Positions 56,195-64,000 of a stretch of DNA of 64,000 nt are shown here, in pieces (the stretch's first letter is position 1; each line of letters opens with the position of its first letter). The position numbers and the translations under genes are program-made. Below the pieces are notes generated by a model, which did no database searches, had not been told where the DNA came from, and saw nothing but the letters and a program-made list of their open reading frames with translations. Source of the stretch: Pseudomonas sp. JUb42 (GTDB lineage: Bacteria > Pseudomonadota > Gammaproteobacteria > Pseudomonadales > Pseudomonadaceae); NCBI RefSeq assembly GCF_024807945.1, contig NZ_JANUFD010000010.1, forward strand, positions 206,251-270,250, written 5' to 3'.

Positions 56195-56720
56195 AACCTC
56201 ATTGTCCCAGGCGCTGGCAGCCACGCTTTGCGGCCTGGCCATCAGCTTGCTCGCCTCAACTGCCCAGGCCAGCACCATTGAAGCCATCAACCATACCCAC
56301 TGGGCCATCAACCGCTTCAGCGTTGATGGCCAGTCGGGTATCGACATTATCGGCGCCTACCAACGGGGTGGCGGAGGTTGTTGCTATATCGCCCCTAAGC
56401 GTTGGCAGCCGGGTATGACGGTGCGGGTGGATTGGGAAACGGGCGTCAGCGGGATGAGCGATCTCGCGGGTGAGTTCCCTGGTTTCGTTGATCGAGCCAA
56501 ATACTATGCATGGCTTGACAAAATCGACGCTCAAAAACACAAACACAGCAAAGTCGTTGCCGTCCCCGATTACACCGACCAAAAAGTCTGCGGCATCACC
56601 GTGCATTTCCTGCCCTGTGATGAATTGCAGGTCAGCACCTCCTGCCATGCCTATGGCAGCCCCGACTACCCGATCAAGACCCCGTTGCAATTGCCGGAGC
56701 CACAATCATGTCCGCAATGA
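56187..56720 (+). CDS. DUF3304 putative Tle1 immunity protein, copy 1
   Basis: 177 aa with a signal peptide cut at TAQA|STIEA. The mature domain opens STIEAINHTHWAINRFSVDG, with Cys pair GGGGCCYIAP and C-terminal HFLPCDEL and SPDYPIKTP. DUF3304 proteins are periplasmic immunity proteins for Tle1 phospholipases. There is no lipobox. The ATG at 56187 overlaps the DUF4123 stop by 8 bases. Confidence 0.85.
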   Translation: MLKTSLSQALAATLCGLAISLLASTAQASTIEAINHTHWAINRFSVDGQSGIDIIGAYQRGGGGCCYIAPKRWQPGMTVRVDWETGVSGMSDLAGEFPGFVDRAKYYAWLDKIDAQKHKHSKVVAVPDYTDQKVCGITVHFLPCDELQVSTSCHAYGSPDYPIKTPLQLPEPQSCPQ

Positions 56721-57235
56721 AATTCACCGTGCTCAGCAGTGCCTGCTGCCTAGCCATCACTCTATTCACACCGAATGCCCAGGCCAGCACCATTGAAGCT
56801 ATCAACCACACCCACTGGGCCATCAACCGTTTCAGCGTTGATGGCCAGTCGGGTATCGACATTATCGGCGCCTACCAACGGGGTGGCGGAGGTTGTTGCT
56901 ATATCGCCCCTAAGCGGTGGCAGCCGGGGATGAAGGTGCGGGTGGATTGGGAAACGGGAGCCAGTGGGGTAAGCCCCCTTGCCTATGAGTTTCCGGGATT
57001 TGCCGATAGAGCCAAGTATTACGCCTGGGTTGACAAGCTTGAGGCACAAAAACGCAAACACAGCAAAGTCGTGGCCGTCCCCGATTACACCAACCAAAAA
57101 GTCTGCGGCATCACCGTGCATTTCCTGCCCTGCGATGAATTGCAGGTCAGCACCTCCTGCCATGCCTATGGCAGCCCCGACTACCCGATCAAGACCCCGT
57201 TGCAATTGCCGGAGCCACAATCATGTCCGCAATGA
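56708..57235 (+). CDS. DUF3304 putative Tle1 immunity protein, copy 2
   Basis: 175 aa, a near-identical neighbour of copy 1. The N terminus (MSAMKFTVLSS) matches the first five residues of the Tle1 gene. The mature domain differs mainly at residues about 85-125 (GASGVSPLAYEFPGFADR). The signal peptide ends NAQA|S. Overlaps copy 1 by 13 bases and the Tle1 gene by 13 bases. Confidence 0.85.
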   Translation: MSAMKFTVLSSACCLAITLFTPNAQASTIEAINHTHWAINRFSVDGQSGIDIIGAYQRGGGGCCYIAPKRWQPGMKVRVDWETGASGVSPLAYEFPGFADRAKYYAWVDKLEAQKRKHSKVVAVPDYTNQKVCGITVHFLPCDELQVSTSCHAYGSPDYPIKTPLQLPEPQSCPQ

Positions 57236-59574
57236 AACCTGCCTCTCTTTGGTACCCGCCGCAATTTCCCATGCAGGGCCGTTTGCCCAGCCGCCCAGAG
57301 CAGGTCCAGCAGAATATCCAGCGTCAGCAGCAACTCGAAGACGATTACCAGGATGCCCTGAGCGTGGCGGCCGGGCACCCGGTTGAGCCACCGTGCTGCA
57401 AGACCCTGCATATCAGCCTGTTTTTCGATGGCACGGGCAATAACCTCAATAACGATTTGTATGAGTCCGGCAATGCACCGCACCCGACCAATATCGCCCG
57501 GCTATTTCGCGCCAGTATTGGTGATGGCTATGCCGCAGGCACTGCACATAACGATCAGGCCCAGCGCCTGACCGATGAACCCGGCACGGGCAATGGCCAG
57601 TACTACAAGTACTACATGCCCGGCGTTGGCACGCCCTTTCCGGAAGTGGGCGACTTTGACTACGGCACCTATGGCCTGGCTGTCGCCGGTTATGGCGAAG
57701 AACGGATCAACTGGGGCCTGCTGATGATCATCGATGCCCTGCGCCGTGCCCTGAAGTTGCCCCGGCAGGACAACGACAGCCTGCGCGCGGCTGTCAACGC
57801 CATGGGCACCACTCACGGCATGGAGGCCTTGAGTGGTAGCCAGAATCGCAAGCGCCAGTTCATCACGCAATTCTGGCCCCTGGTCAAACCCCTGGAAATT
57901 GCCATGCGGCCCAATGCCGGTCAGTGCCAACTGCTGGGGGTCAAGCTGTATGTCTATGGTTTTTCCCGGGGCGCGGCGGCGGCGCGGGCTTTTGTCAGTT
58001 GGCTGCACGAGTTGCTGATCCCCTTCGGCAAAACGGCTTACGAGAATCCGCCCGCCCTGAAAATGAACAATACAGTGACGTTGCCCATTACGGTCGAATA
58101 CATCGGCCTGCTGGATACCGTGGCTTCGGTGGGCGCGGCCGATATCATTCCCTGGGCCGAAGGCCATCAGGGCTGGGCCGATGGTAATCAGCAATTGCCC
58201 GACGGTGAACTGGTCAAGCGTTGCCTGCATATCGTCGCCAGCCATGAGCAGCGGCTGTGCTTTCCGCTGGACTCGATCCGGCGCGAGGATGGCCGTTACC
58301 CGACCAATAGCGTGGAGGTGCTGCATCCCGGCATGCACTCCGATCAGGGTGGGGGATATCCGCCGGGGGATCAGGGCAAGGCCATAAGCGACGATCCCAG
58401 GGTAGGTGACGGCCTGTTGCTGTCGCAGATAGCGCTGGGCGATCTGTATGCCGATGCGTTTGCCCACGGCGCCCCGTTGAAAGTGCCAAAAACCGCCTTG
58501 CCTGTATCGAGAAACAATGAGCCATGGCGGGTGATGGATACTGAAGCAGTGAGGGAGTTTGATGTCGCGCAAGAACTCATAAACCGCTTCAACGCCTGGC
58601 GTCAAGTCACCCTCGGTCTGCCTCCTGCCGAGCAACCCATCACAGACGAACAGGCCATACGCTATGAGCCAGTGTCCGCCAGCGTTACCCTGGAAGAAGC
58701 CCTGCTCACACAGATGGCCTGGATCACTGCCTGGCGTATTGATCGTTATGCCGGTGGCAGCCTCAAGCAGACCGCGTTCTACCAGGCGGCAACAGATGAT
58801 CATGCCGACCCTGCCATCCGCGCCGAAGCCGAAGCCCTGCGCGACCGTAAACATGCGCTGGTCGTCGCGGACCGCAAGCAGCAATATGCCAACGAGCGCG
58901 GCGGTGGCAAGGTCAAAAAGCCGATGAAACCCGGCTTCAAGGACTTCGATCCGGATATGGCGCGAACCCAGTTGCGCGAAGCAGCCGAGGAGTTTGCTGA
59001 GCATTACCGCGATAGAGGCCCTGACGCCTTGGCCATCCGGTTGGGCCGGGATAAGCCCACAACGCCTGAGGCCGCCCGGCAGTTCGAAGCCGCCATGACC
59101 GGGGGCGAGTGGATGACATCGCAATCTCAGGCCCTGGTCGGCCGGATGTTCCCACCCGCGAAAAGCCTTGCAAGTGAGCGCTGGCGCACTTACCAGGATG
59201 ACGTTCGCGAGGCCTGTCAGCCCGAGCGCTTGTTGCGCGATCTGTTCGACAATCAGGTCCACGACTCCCGCGCCTGGTTTCTCTATTACATGTTCTTAAG
59301 TTTGCCGATCTGGTCCCGTGAACCCCTCGGCAGCTACCTGCGCGAGCGCATGGTGTTCTTCGGCAAGACCAACTCCAGAAAGTTGGCGCCCTATGACAGA
59401 AACGGTCAGGCGCTACTGCCGGGTGATCCACGCCTGCAATGTATTGAGCAGGCTCTGCCCGCGCAGCCAGCGCCCATGGACGCCGAGCGCAAGGCCGAGG
59501 CACAAAGATCCATCGCCGCCCGTTGGGATGCTTATCACGCGCAGGCCAGCGAGGTGAACGATGCGCCAGCCTGA
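57223..59574 (+). CDS. tle1: Tle1-family T6SS phospholipase effector (DUF2235)
   Basis: 783 aa. The DUF2235 alpha/beta-hydrolase domain starts near residue 58 (KTLHISLFFDGTGNNLNND) and has the nucleophile elbow YVYGFSRGAAAARAF, where the GFSRG motif defines Tle1. An Asp (YIGLLDTVASVG) and a His in the C-terminal part of the domain (HPGMHSDQGGGYPPG) would complete the triad. The C-terminal about 300 residues are charged helices and probably a membrane-binding part. Tle1 enzymes attack phospholipids in the target periplasm. DUF3304 genes on both sides and PAAR after fit the H2-T6SS Tle1 cluster of P. aeruginosa. Confidence 0.92.
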   Translation: MSAMKPASLWYPPQFPMQGRLPSRPEQVQQNIQRQQQLEDDYQDALSVAAGHPVEPPCCKTLHISLFFDGTGNNLNNDLYESGNAPHPTNIARLFRASIGDGYAAGTAHNDQAQRLTDEPGTGNGQYYKYYMPGVGTPFPEVGDFDYGTYGLAVAGYGEERINWGLLMIIDALRRALKLPRQDNDSLRAAVNAMGTTHGMEALSGSQNRKRQFITQFWPLVKPLEIAMRPNAGQCQLLGVKLYVYGFSRGAAAARAFVSWLHELLIPFGKTAYENPPALKMNNTVTLPITVEYIGLLDTVASVGAADIIPWAEGHQGWADGNQQLPDGELVKRCLHIVASHEQRLCFPLDSIRREDGRYPTNSVEVLHPGMHSDQGGGYPPGDQGKAISDDPRVGDGLLLSQIALGDLYADAFAHGAPLKVPKTALPVSRNNEPWRVMDTEAVREFDVAQELINRFNAWRQVTLGLPPAEQPITDEQAIRYEPVSASVTLEEALLTQMAWITAWRIDRYAGGSLKQTAFYQAATDDHADPAIRAEAEALRDRKHALVVADRKQQYANERGGGKVKKPMKPGFKDFDPDMARTQLREAAEEFAEHYRDRGPDALAIRLGRDKPTTPEAARQFEAAMTGGEWMTSQSQALVGRMFPPAKSLASERWRTYQDDVREACQPERLLRDLFDNQVHDSRAWFLYYMFLSLPIWSREPLGSYLRERMVFFGKTNSRKLAPYDRNGQALLPGDPRLQCIEQALPAQPAPMDAERKAEAQRSIAARWDAYHAQASEVNDAPA

Positions 59575-60148
59575 TGCTACTCACTATTACTTTGCCCCGC
59601 TGCGCTCGTTGTTTGCTGTTCTGTGCGGGATGGCCGCCACGGTGATTAGCCTGAACGCCCAAGCCAGCACCATCGAAGCCATCAACCACACTCACTGGGC
59701 CATCAACCGCTTTAGCGTCGATGGCCAGTCGGGTATAGACATAATCGGCGCCTACCAAGGAGGTGGGGGAGGCTGTTGCTATATCGCGCCTCAGCGTTGG
59801 CAGCCAGGTATGACAGTGCGCGTCGATTGGGTGACGGGAGCCAGTGCCGTGAGTCCACTCTCCTATGAATTCCCGGGTTTTGCTGACGAAGCAAAGTACG
59901 TGATCTGGCGAGATAAGGTCCGTGCCCAAAAACGCAAACACAGCAAAGTCATCCCCGTCCCCGACTACACCCACCAGAAGGTCTGCGGCATCACCGTGCA
60001 TTTCCTGCCCTGCGACGAGCTTGAGGTCACGACCTCCTGCCACGCCTATGGCAGCCCCGACTACCCGATCAAGACGCCGCTGCGCCTGCCGGAGCCGCAG
60101 TCCTGCCCACAACCCGAGAGCGCCCGAGTGCGCGAGGTGATGCCATGA
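59561..60148 (+). CDS. DUF3304 putative Tle1 immunity protein, copy 3
   Basis: 195 aa, downstream of the effector. Signal peptide SLNAQA|STIEA and the same mature core as copies 1-2 (INHTHWAINRFSVDGQSGID). It is more diverged in the central region (SYEFPGFADEAKYVIWRD) and has a C-terminal extension (QPESARVREVMP). Overlaps the Tle1 gene by 14 bases. Confidence 0.84.
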   Translation: MRQPDATHYYFAPLRSLFAVLCGMAATVISLNAQASTIEAINHTHWAINRFSVDGQSGIDIIGAYQGGGGGCCYIAPQRWQPGMTVRVDWVTGASAVSPLSYEFPGFADEAKYVIWRDKVRAQKRKHSKVIPVPDYTHQKVCGITVHFLPCDELEVTTSCHAYGSPDYPIKTPLRLPEPQSCPQPESARVREVMP

Positions 60149-60408
60149 AGTTCGTGATTCGACAAGGCGACGCCTTGCGTGAGTTTGGTGGCGAGGTGCT
60201 GGAGGGGCATTACCCCTATTACGGCAAGCCCATTGCCTGCCAGGGCGATGCGGTGCTCTGCAACTTGCATGGCCTGAACGCTATCGCCGAAGGCAGTGAT
60301 CTGTACGAAGTCGACGGCTGTGCGGTGGCGCTGGCGCTGGCGGGGCATCGTTGTGCCTGTGGCTGCACGTTGGTCAGCTCCATGGATGAAGGGACGGTGG
60401 TGTCATGA
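60145..60408 (+). CDS. PAAR-domain protein
   Basis: 87 aa, the size of a bare PAAR cap that sharpens the VgrG spike. MKFVIRQGDALREFGGEVLE opens it, and later GKPIACQGDAVLCNLHGLNA and HRCACGCTLV hold Cys/His that bind the tip zinc. Overlaps the previous gene by ATGA. It probably tops the VgrG encoded at 53.0 kb. Confidence 0.9.
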   Translation: MKFVIRQGDALREFGGEVLEGHYPYYGKPIACQGDAVLCNLHGLNAIAEGSDLYEVDGCAVALALAGHRCACGCTLVSSMDEGTVVS

Positions 60409-61559
60409 GCAAGATGCCTGAATTTGATTTTTGTCCTGAAGTACGACCGCCGCGTTATAAGTGGTGGTTCACGAGTCTATTGGTGTTACTGGTGTTGCTT
60501 GGTAGCACTCTCCCATGGGGGTACCTCGTGATATTTATGCCTCCCCTATCGGGATTCATCCTCGGACTTTGGCTAGTAGGGTTTATTTGCGTCCACCTGA
60601 TTTATTTCTCTCGCGAGCGCGACGCTCTGCGCTTTGCCAACACGGTAGAACAGCTCAAGCTCGACTGGCAGGCTCGCAATCGGCACAAAGCCGCACTGGT
60701 CGAGGCGGTACTGGTAGAGGTTACTTGCAGAAGACCTGAGGCCACCCAGGCTTTGTTCGATCCAGATCGTCAACCCACCGATTTAACAGAACCCCTTGAT
60801 TGGATAACGATCCATCACGGCACTGTGTCCGGTGTAGATACTACTGAGCGCGAGTGCCAAGTGGCGAAATTGCTTGCAGTGCAGTGGTCTGTACAGCAAT
60901 CGAAGCCTGTCGTATTACAGCCTTTACGTTGTTATTGGCTGGGCTCCCAAGATAGCTGGGAGGCCTTTATCGAACAGATGGCACATGTTTGCCCAGAGGT
61001 TCGATTACCCGCACATCCGGAGTCCTGGCAGGGCATTGACAGCCTGTACGCCATCATCGATCGGTTACAGGACGTGCCTGACGATGCCTTTATTTTCTGC
61101 GGCGGTTGCCAAGGCTTATCGACGTTGGCGCAAAGCTCTCAGCCTGAGAATGCGACTGCGTTGCTTTGGGTATTCGGCGCGGAGGGCAGGCTGTTTTTTT
61201 CCCGAGGTGAATGGCCCACTCCCGTCGCACCGAGGTTTGCTCCGATGGTTCAGGGGAAGCCGTACCTGTGTGGATACACATTGCCTGATCAAATCTGCGT
61301 GTCGTTTGCCCAGCCATACGTGCCACGCACACTTGATATCCGCTGCGATAAAAGAAGCGAGAAGGACGATCCAACTGTCAGGACGTTGGATGATCTGTCT
61401 GACATGATTTCGATGACCCAAGCCGCCTTGGGTGTTGTTCGCCAAAAAAAGCCCACTTCGTGGAGGGGGCGCGATCCTCAACGCCCTCCGGTTCTGGGTA
61501 TCGTGAAGCCCAACGCCTCAACCCGATCAGCAAAATCTACTGCACCGGTGACCCCATGA
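60405..61559 (+). CDS. membrane protein of unknown function, paralogue A
   Basis: 384 aa. Two N-terminal helices (WWFTSLLVLLVLLGSTL; FILGLWLVGFICVHLIYF), then a soluble domain of about 300 residues with QARNRHKAALVEAVLV, LRCYWLGSQDSWEAFIEQM, PESWQGIDSLYAIIDRLQ and CVSFAQP. It is clearly homologous to the next gene. Unknown function. Position between PAAR and a TssM-like gene implies a T6SS-associated role. AT content here is a little higher than in the flanks. Confidence 0.75.
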   Translation: MSKMPEFDFCPEVRPPRYKWWFTSLLVLLVLLGSTLPWGYLVIFMPPLSGFILGLWLVGFICVHLIYFSRERDALRFANTVEQLKLDWQARNRHKAALVEAVLVEVTCRRPEATQALFDPDRQPTDLTEPLDWITIHHGTVSGVDTTERECQVAKLLAVQWSVQQSKPVVLQPLRCYWLGSQDSWEAFIEQMAHVCPEVRLPAHPESWQGIDSLYAIIDRLQDVPDDAFIFCGGCQGLSTLAQSSQPENATALLWVFGAEGRLFFSRGEWPTPVAPRFAPMVQGKPYLCGYTLPDQICVSFAQPYVPRTLDIRCDKRSEKDDPTVRTLDDLSDMISMTQAALGVVRQKKPTSWRGRDPQRPPVLGIVKPNASTRSAKSTAPVTP

Positions 61560-62692
61560 ACGAGGCCCCCTATTTCGCGCCGTACCCACGAGCGCGCTCT
61601 CCGGTCTACTCACGCTGGTGGCTCAGTGGCGCTGCATTGCTAAGCGTTTTGATCGTGGGCGGCAAGTTATTCCTGGCCGATCTGTACGAGCCAAGGGTGA
61701 TGATTGTCGGCATGGTCGGCGTGCTTTTGTTGTGGCTGACGGTGTTTCTGCTGCGGGTGCTGTACGTCCATTTCAATCAGCACTTTGCTCACACTTACAC
61801 CGAGACGGCGCGGCAGATTCAGCGTGCCTGGTGGACCCGCCATCGGCAGCAGGTTGCGCTGGTCGAGGCGGTGCTGGTCGGGCCGGTTTGTAACTCCGTT
61901 GAATCGCGCATGAAACTGTTTACCCCGGATCACCAGCCGCCCGTTGCGGAAAAAGTCGATGGCGGCCTGGCGATGCGTCTGCGTCAGCTCAAGGGTAACG
62001 GTATCGCCGAGCGCGAACGAAAGCTGGCGATGCTGCTTGCGATGCAGTGGAAAGGACAACATGAAACCTCCATCGCCTTGCACCCCCTGCGCTGCTACTG
62101 GCAAGGCACCGCCAGCGCCTGGGCAGCCTTCGTTGAACAAATGGCCAGCTCCTGCCCGCAGGTAAAACTGCCGGAGCACCCCGAACCCTGGCAAGGCCTG
62201 GCCAGCCTGGACGTGATCATCGATCAGTTGCAGGGCGCGGCCGCCGATGCGCGGATTCTCTGTGCCGGCTGTGCGTCCTTGCCACCTCAAGCCAATAGCC
62301 GCCTGCCGGCCGGGGAAGCGGCGGTGCTGTGGCTGCTCGGCACGCAGGGCGGTGTGCGCTTTTGCCGTGGCGAATGGTTCGCCGCCGAGTCCGAAGACCT
62401 GGCGACGGTGGCCGAGCGGGTGTTGCAACAGAGCGAGCTGGATAAACCCGCGCCCGCCTGCGTGTCGTTCGCCCAACCCACTATCGCCGAGCTCGCGGCG
62501 CTCAACTGGAACATTCGTCCGTTCGTGCAGGACGCCAACTTCGGTGCCCTGGGCAGCCTGGAGGCCATGGTCGTGCAGACCCTGGCCGCCGCTTATGCCC
62601 AGACCCATGGCGTGCCTTGCGCCTGGCTGGGCAATGACCCTCATCACACCTTGACCCTGGGAGTCGTGAAACCTGATGACTCAAGAACTTGA
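61556..62692 (+). CDS. membrane protein of unknown function, paralogue B
   Basis: 378 aa from the ATG at 61556, which overlaps the previous stop (ATGA). Same layout as paralogue A: two helices (WWLSGAALLSVLIVGGKLF; MVGVLLLWLTVFLLRVLY), then the conserved HRQQVALVEAVLV, LRCYWQGTASAWAAFVEQM, PWQGLASLDVIIDQLQ and CVSFAQP. The domain is not one I can name. The two genes probably act together, perhaps as a heteromeric membrane complex with the TssM-like protein. Confidence 0.75.
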   Translation: MNEAPYFAPYPRARSPVYSRWWLSGAALLSVLIVGGKLFLADLYEPRVMIVGMVGVLLLWLTVFLLRVLYVHFNQHFAHTYTETARQIQRAWWTRHRQQVALVEAVLVGPVCNSVESRMKLFTPDHQPPVAEKVDGGLAMRLRQLKGNGIAERERKLAMLLAMQWKGQHETSIALHPLRCYWQGTASAWAAFVEQMASSCPQVKLPEHPEPWQGLASLDVIIDQLQGAAADARILCAGCASLPPQANSRLPAGEAAVLWLLGTQGGVRFCRGEWFAAESEDLATVAERVLQQSELDKPAPACVSFAQPTIAELAALNWNIRPFVQDANFGALGSLEAMVVQTLAAAYAQTHGVPCAWLGNDPHHTLTLGVVKPDDSRT

Positions 62693-64000
62693 AACTGAAA
62701 AAACACCGCTCTGGCAAACCACGCTGCTGCTGGCCCTGATCACGGCGCTCCTGGTCGCCGGAGGTGGCGTGATCTGGTGGGGCTGGGAAGGCGCGCCGCC
62801 CATTGATCAAGCCAGGGTGCGTGATCTGCAGTTCAAGGCGCTGCTGTGCTGGATGGTGTTGTTTGTCGTCGCGCTGGTGGTGTGGCAGTTACTGCAGGAC
62901 AGCATTGGCAAACTGATGCGGGTGGGGCGTCAGCCGCTGCCTTCGCTGCCCAAGCCCGCAGCCATTGAACCGAACCAAGGAGCGAAGGCGCGTGCGTATC
63001 TCCGCGAACACTACGGCCCTCTCTGGCGCTACAAGGTACGGCTGCTGCTGGTGGTCGGCGAACCCGATCACGTCGAGGCCATCGCCCCCGGCCTGACCGA
63101 CAAGCACTGGCTGGAAGGCCAGCACGCCGTGTTGCTGTGGGGCGGCCGACCGCAGGATGAATTGAAGGTCACCTTTGCCGAGCAATGGCAGGGCCTGAGT
63201 CGCTGGCGGGCGCTGGACGGGGTGATCTGGGCGCTGGACAAGGACCGCAGCAGCGGTACGGCGGCGATGAGTCAGGGCGTGCGCCGTCTGCAGGATCTGG
63301 CGCGCTCGCTGCACTGGCAGTTGCCGATCCACCTGTGGCAGGTCTGTGCCAGTCTGTCGCCGCAGACCGGGCGTGACACCCAGCCGGTGGGCGTAAGCCT
63401 GGCGGCACGCTTTACCGCGCAGCATCTGGAAGACAGCCTCACGCAACTGGTGGAGCCGCTGCGTCAGCTTGGCTGGAAGCAGATGAAGGTCAAGATCACC
63501 CATGACTTTTTGACGCGCTTGTCCCGTGATCTGCATGTCGAGGGTATCGCTCGCTGGCGCAAGGCCCTGACGCCGCTGCTCGGTGAGTTCGCGTATGGCC
63601 TGCCTCTGCGCGGTTTGTGGTTCAGCCTGCCGTTGCCCGCCGCTCAAGCGCAGGATCTGCAAAGTAACCATTGGTGCGCGGACGCGACCTGGCAGGGCGT
63701 GCTCAGCGAGCGCGGCGGCAAAGGCCGTCGCCTGGGCTGGCCCGCGACCCGGATGCTCTACGCCTTGTTTATGGCGTCGGCTCTGGTCTCGTCCATCGGC
63801 CTGCTCCTGTCCTTCAACGGCAACCGTGCGCTTATCCTCCAAGAGCAAAACACGCTGATCGCCCTGCAACAGGCGCAAACCCCACACGAGCAAATCCTGG
63901 CCCTCCATAACCTGGCCCACGAAGTCGCGCGCCTGGACTACCGCGCGCAACACGGCACGCCCTGGCACCTGCGCTTCGGTCTGAGCAAAAACGACATCCT
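62676..64000 (+). CDS. TssM/ImcF-like protein, N-terminal part (runs off the window)
   Basis: At least 441 aa from the ATG at 62676, overlapping the previous gene by 17 bases. Two N-terminal helices (LLLALITALLVAGGGVIWW; FKALLCWMVLFVVALVVW), then an ImcF-like cytoplasmic region (HWLEGQHAVLLWGGRPQDEL; WRALDGVIWALDKDRSSG). A third helix lies near residue 368 (LYALFMASALVSSIGLLLSF). In TssM the NTPase P-loop would stand near LLVVGEPDHVEAIAP, but no GxxGxGKT/S is present. It is therefore a degenerate TssM paralogue, not the core TssM. The periplasmic domain lies beyond base 64000. Confidence 0.78.
   Translation, partial: MTQELETEKTPLWQTTLLLALITALLVAGGGVIWWGWEGAPPIDQARVRDLQFKALLCWMVLFVVALVVWQLLQDSIGKLMRVGRQPLPSLPKPAAIEPNQGAKARAYLREHYGPLWRYKVRLLLVVGEPDHVEAIAPGLTDKHWLEGQHAVLLWGGRPQDELKVTFAEQWQGLSRWRALDGVIWALDKDRSSGTAAMSQGVRRLQDLARSLHWQLPIHLWQVCASLSPQTGRDTQPVGVSLAARFTAQHLEDSLTQLVEPLRQLGWKQMKVKITHDFLTRLSRDLHVEGIARWRKALTPLLGEFAYGLPLRGLWFSLPLPAAQAQDLQSNHWCADATWQGVLSERGGKGRRLGWPATRMLYALFMASALVSSIGLLLSFNGNRALILQEQNTLIALQQAQTPHEQILALHNLAHEVARLDYRAQHGTPWHLRFGLSKNDI

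Overview
The window looks like chromosome of a Pseudomonas of the fluorescens/putida lineage. The grounds are high GC, dense REP-type palindromes, and gene blocks whose order I recognise from Pseudomonas: aotJQMOP-argR next to acsA; phhR-phhABC with arfB and aroP; scpAB, yciO, rnm, yciB and yciI followed by a Cpx-type two-component system and trkH; and pepN to nadK. I saw no rRNA, tRNA, CRISPR array or intact insertion sequence.

Layout. 1-1011 is the 3' end of a TonB-dependent receptor. 1.3-9.3 kb (minus strand) holds the arginine/ornithine uptake operon aotJQMOP with its regulator argR, then acsA. 9.7-18.1 kb holds a small DUF2790 secreted protein, the phenylalanine hydroxylation cluster (phhR divergent from phhABC), two small proteins, a YhhS-type MFS exporter, arfB and an AroP-type aromatic amino-acid permease. 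18.5-24.6 kb holds rluB, a DUF1289 protein, scpB, scpA, yciO and rnm (all minus), then yciB and yciI. 24.7-31.4 kb holds a coiled-coil membrane protein, a CpxR-like regulator, a Spy-like periplasmic protein, a CpxA-like kinase, a nitroreductase, trkH, a DUF962 protein and an LpxH-like phosphoesterase.

31.4-34.3 kb is an accessory pocket. It has a putative membrane-acting toxin followed by two near-identical two-helix membrane proteins (candidate immunity genes). A remnant of a toxin 3' end lies between the two copies. Downstream is a strongly structured leader RNA candidate before a small DUF3077/DUF6124-like protein.

34.3-44.4 kb holds a Rdx/SelW-like protein coupled to a FimV-family LysM protein, a MarR regulator, recQ, a YecA/UPF0149 protein, a DUF454 protein, and an MMPL/RND exporter with a YCF48 partner. 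At 44.8-45.7 kb is an omptin-family outer-membrane protease gene broken by one in-frame TAA. 46-52.5 kb is the conserved block pepN, DUF2797, yeaC, rhomboid, phosphoesterase, nadK.

53.0-64.0 kb is a type VI secretion VgrG island entered through a 0.5-kb AT-rich boundary. Its order is vgrG, DUF4123 adaptor, two tandem DUF3304 immunity genes, a Tle1-type DUF2235 phospholipase effector, a third DUF3304 gene, PAAR, two paralogous membrane proteins of unknown function, and a TssM/ImcF-like protein without a visible Walker A motif that runs off the window. All junctions overlap by a few bases, so the island is probably one translationally coupled operon. The two candidate toxin-immunity regions, 31.8-33.6 kb and 56.2-64.0 kb, are where undescribed biology is most likely.
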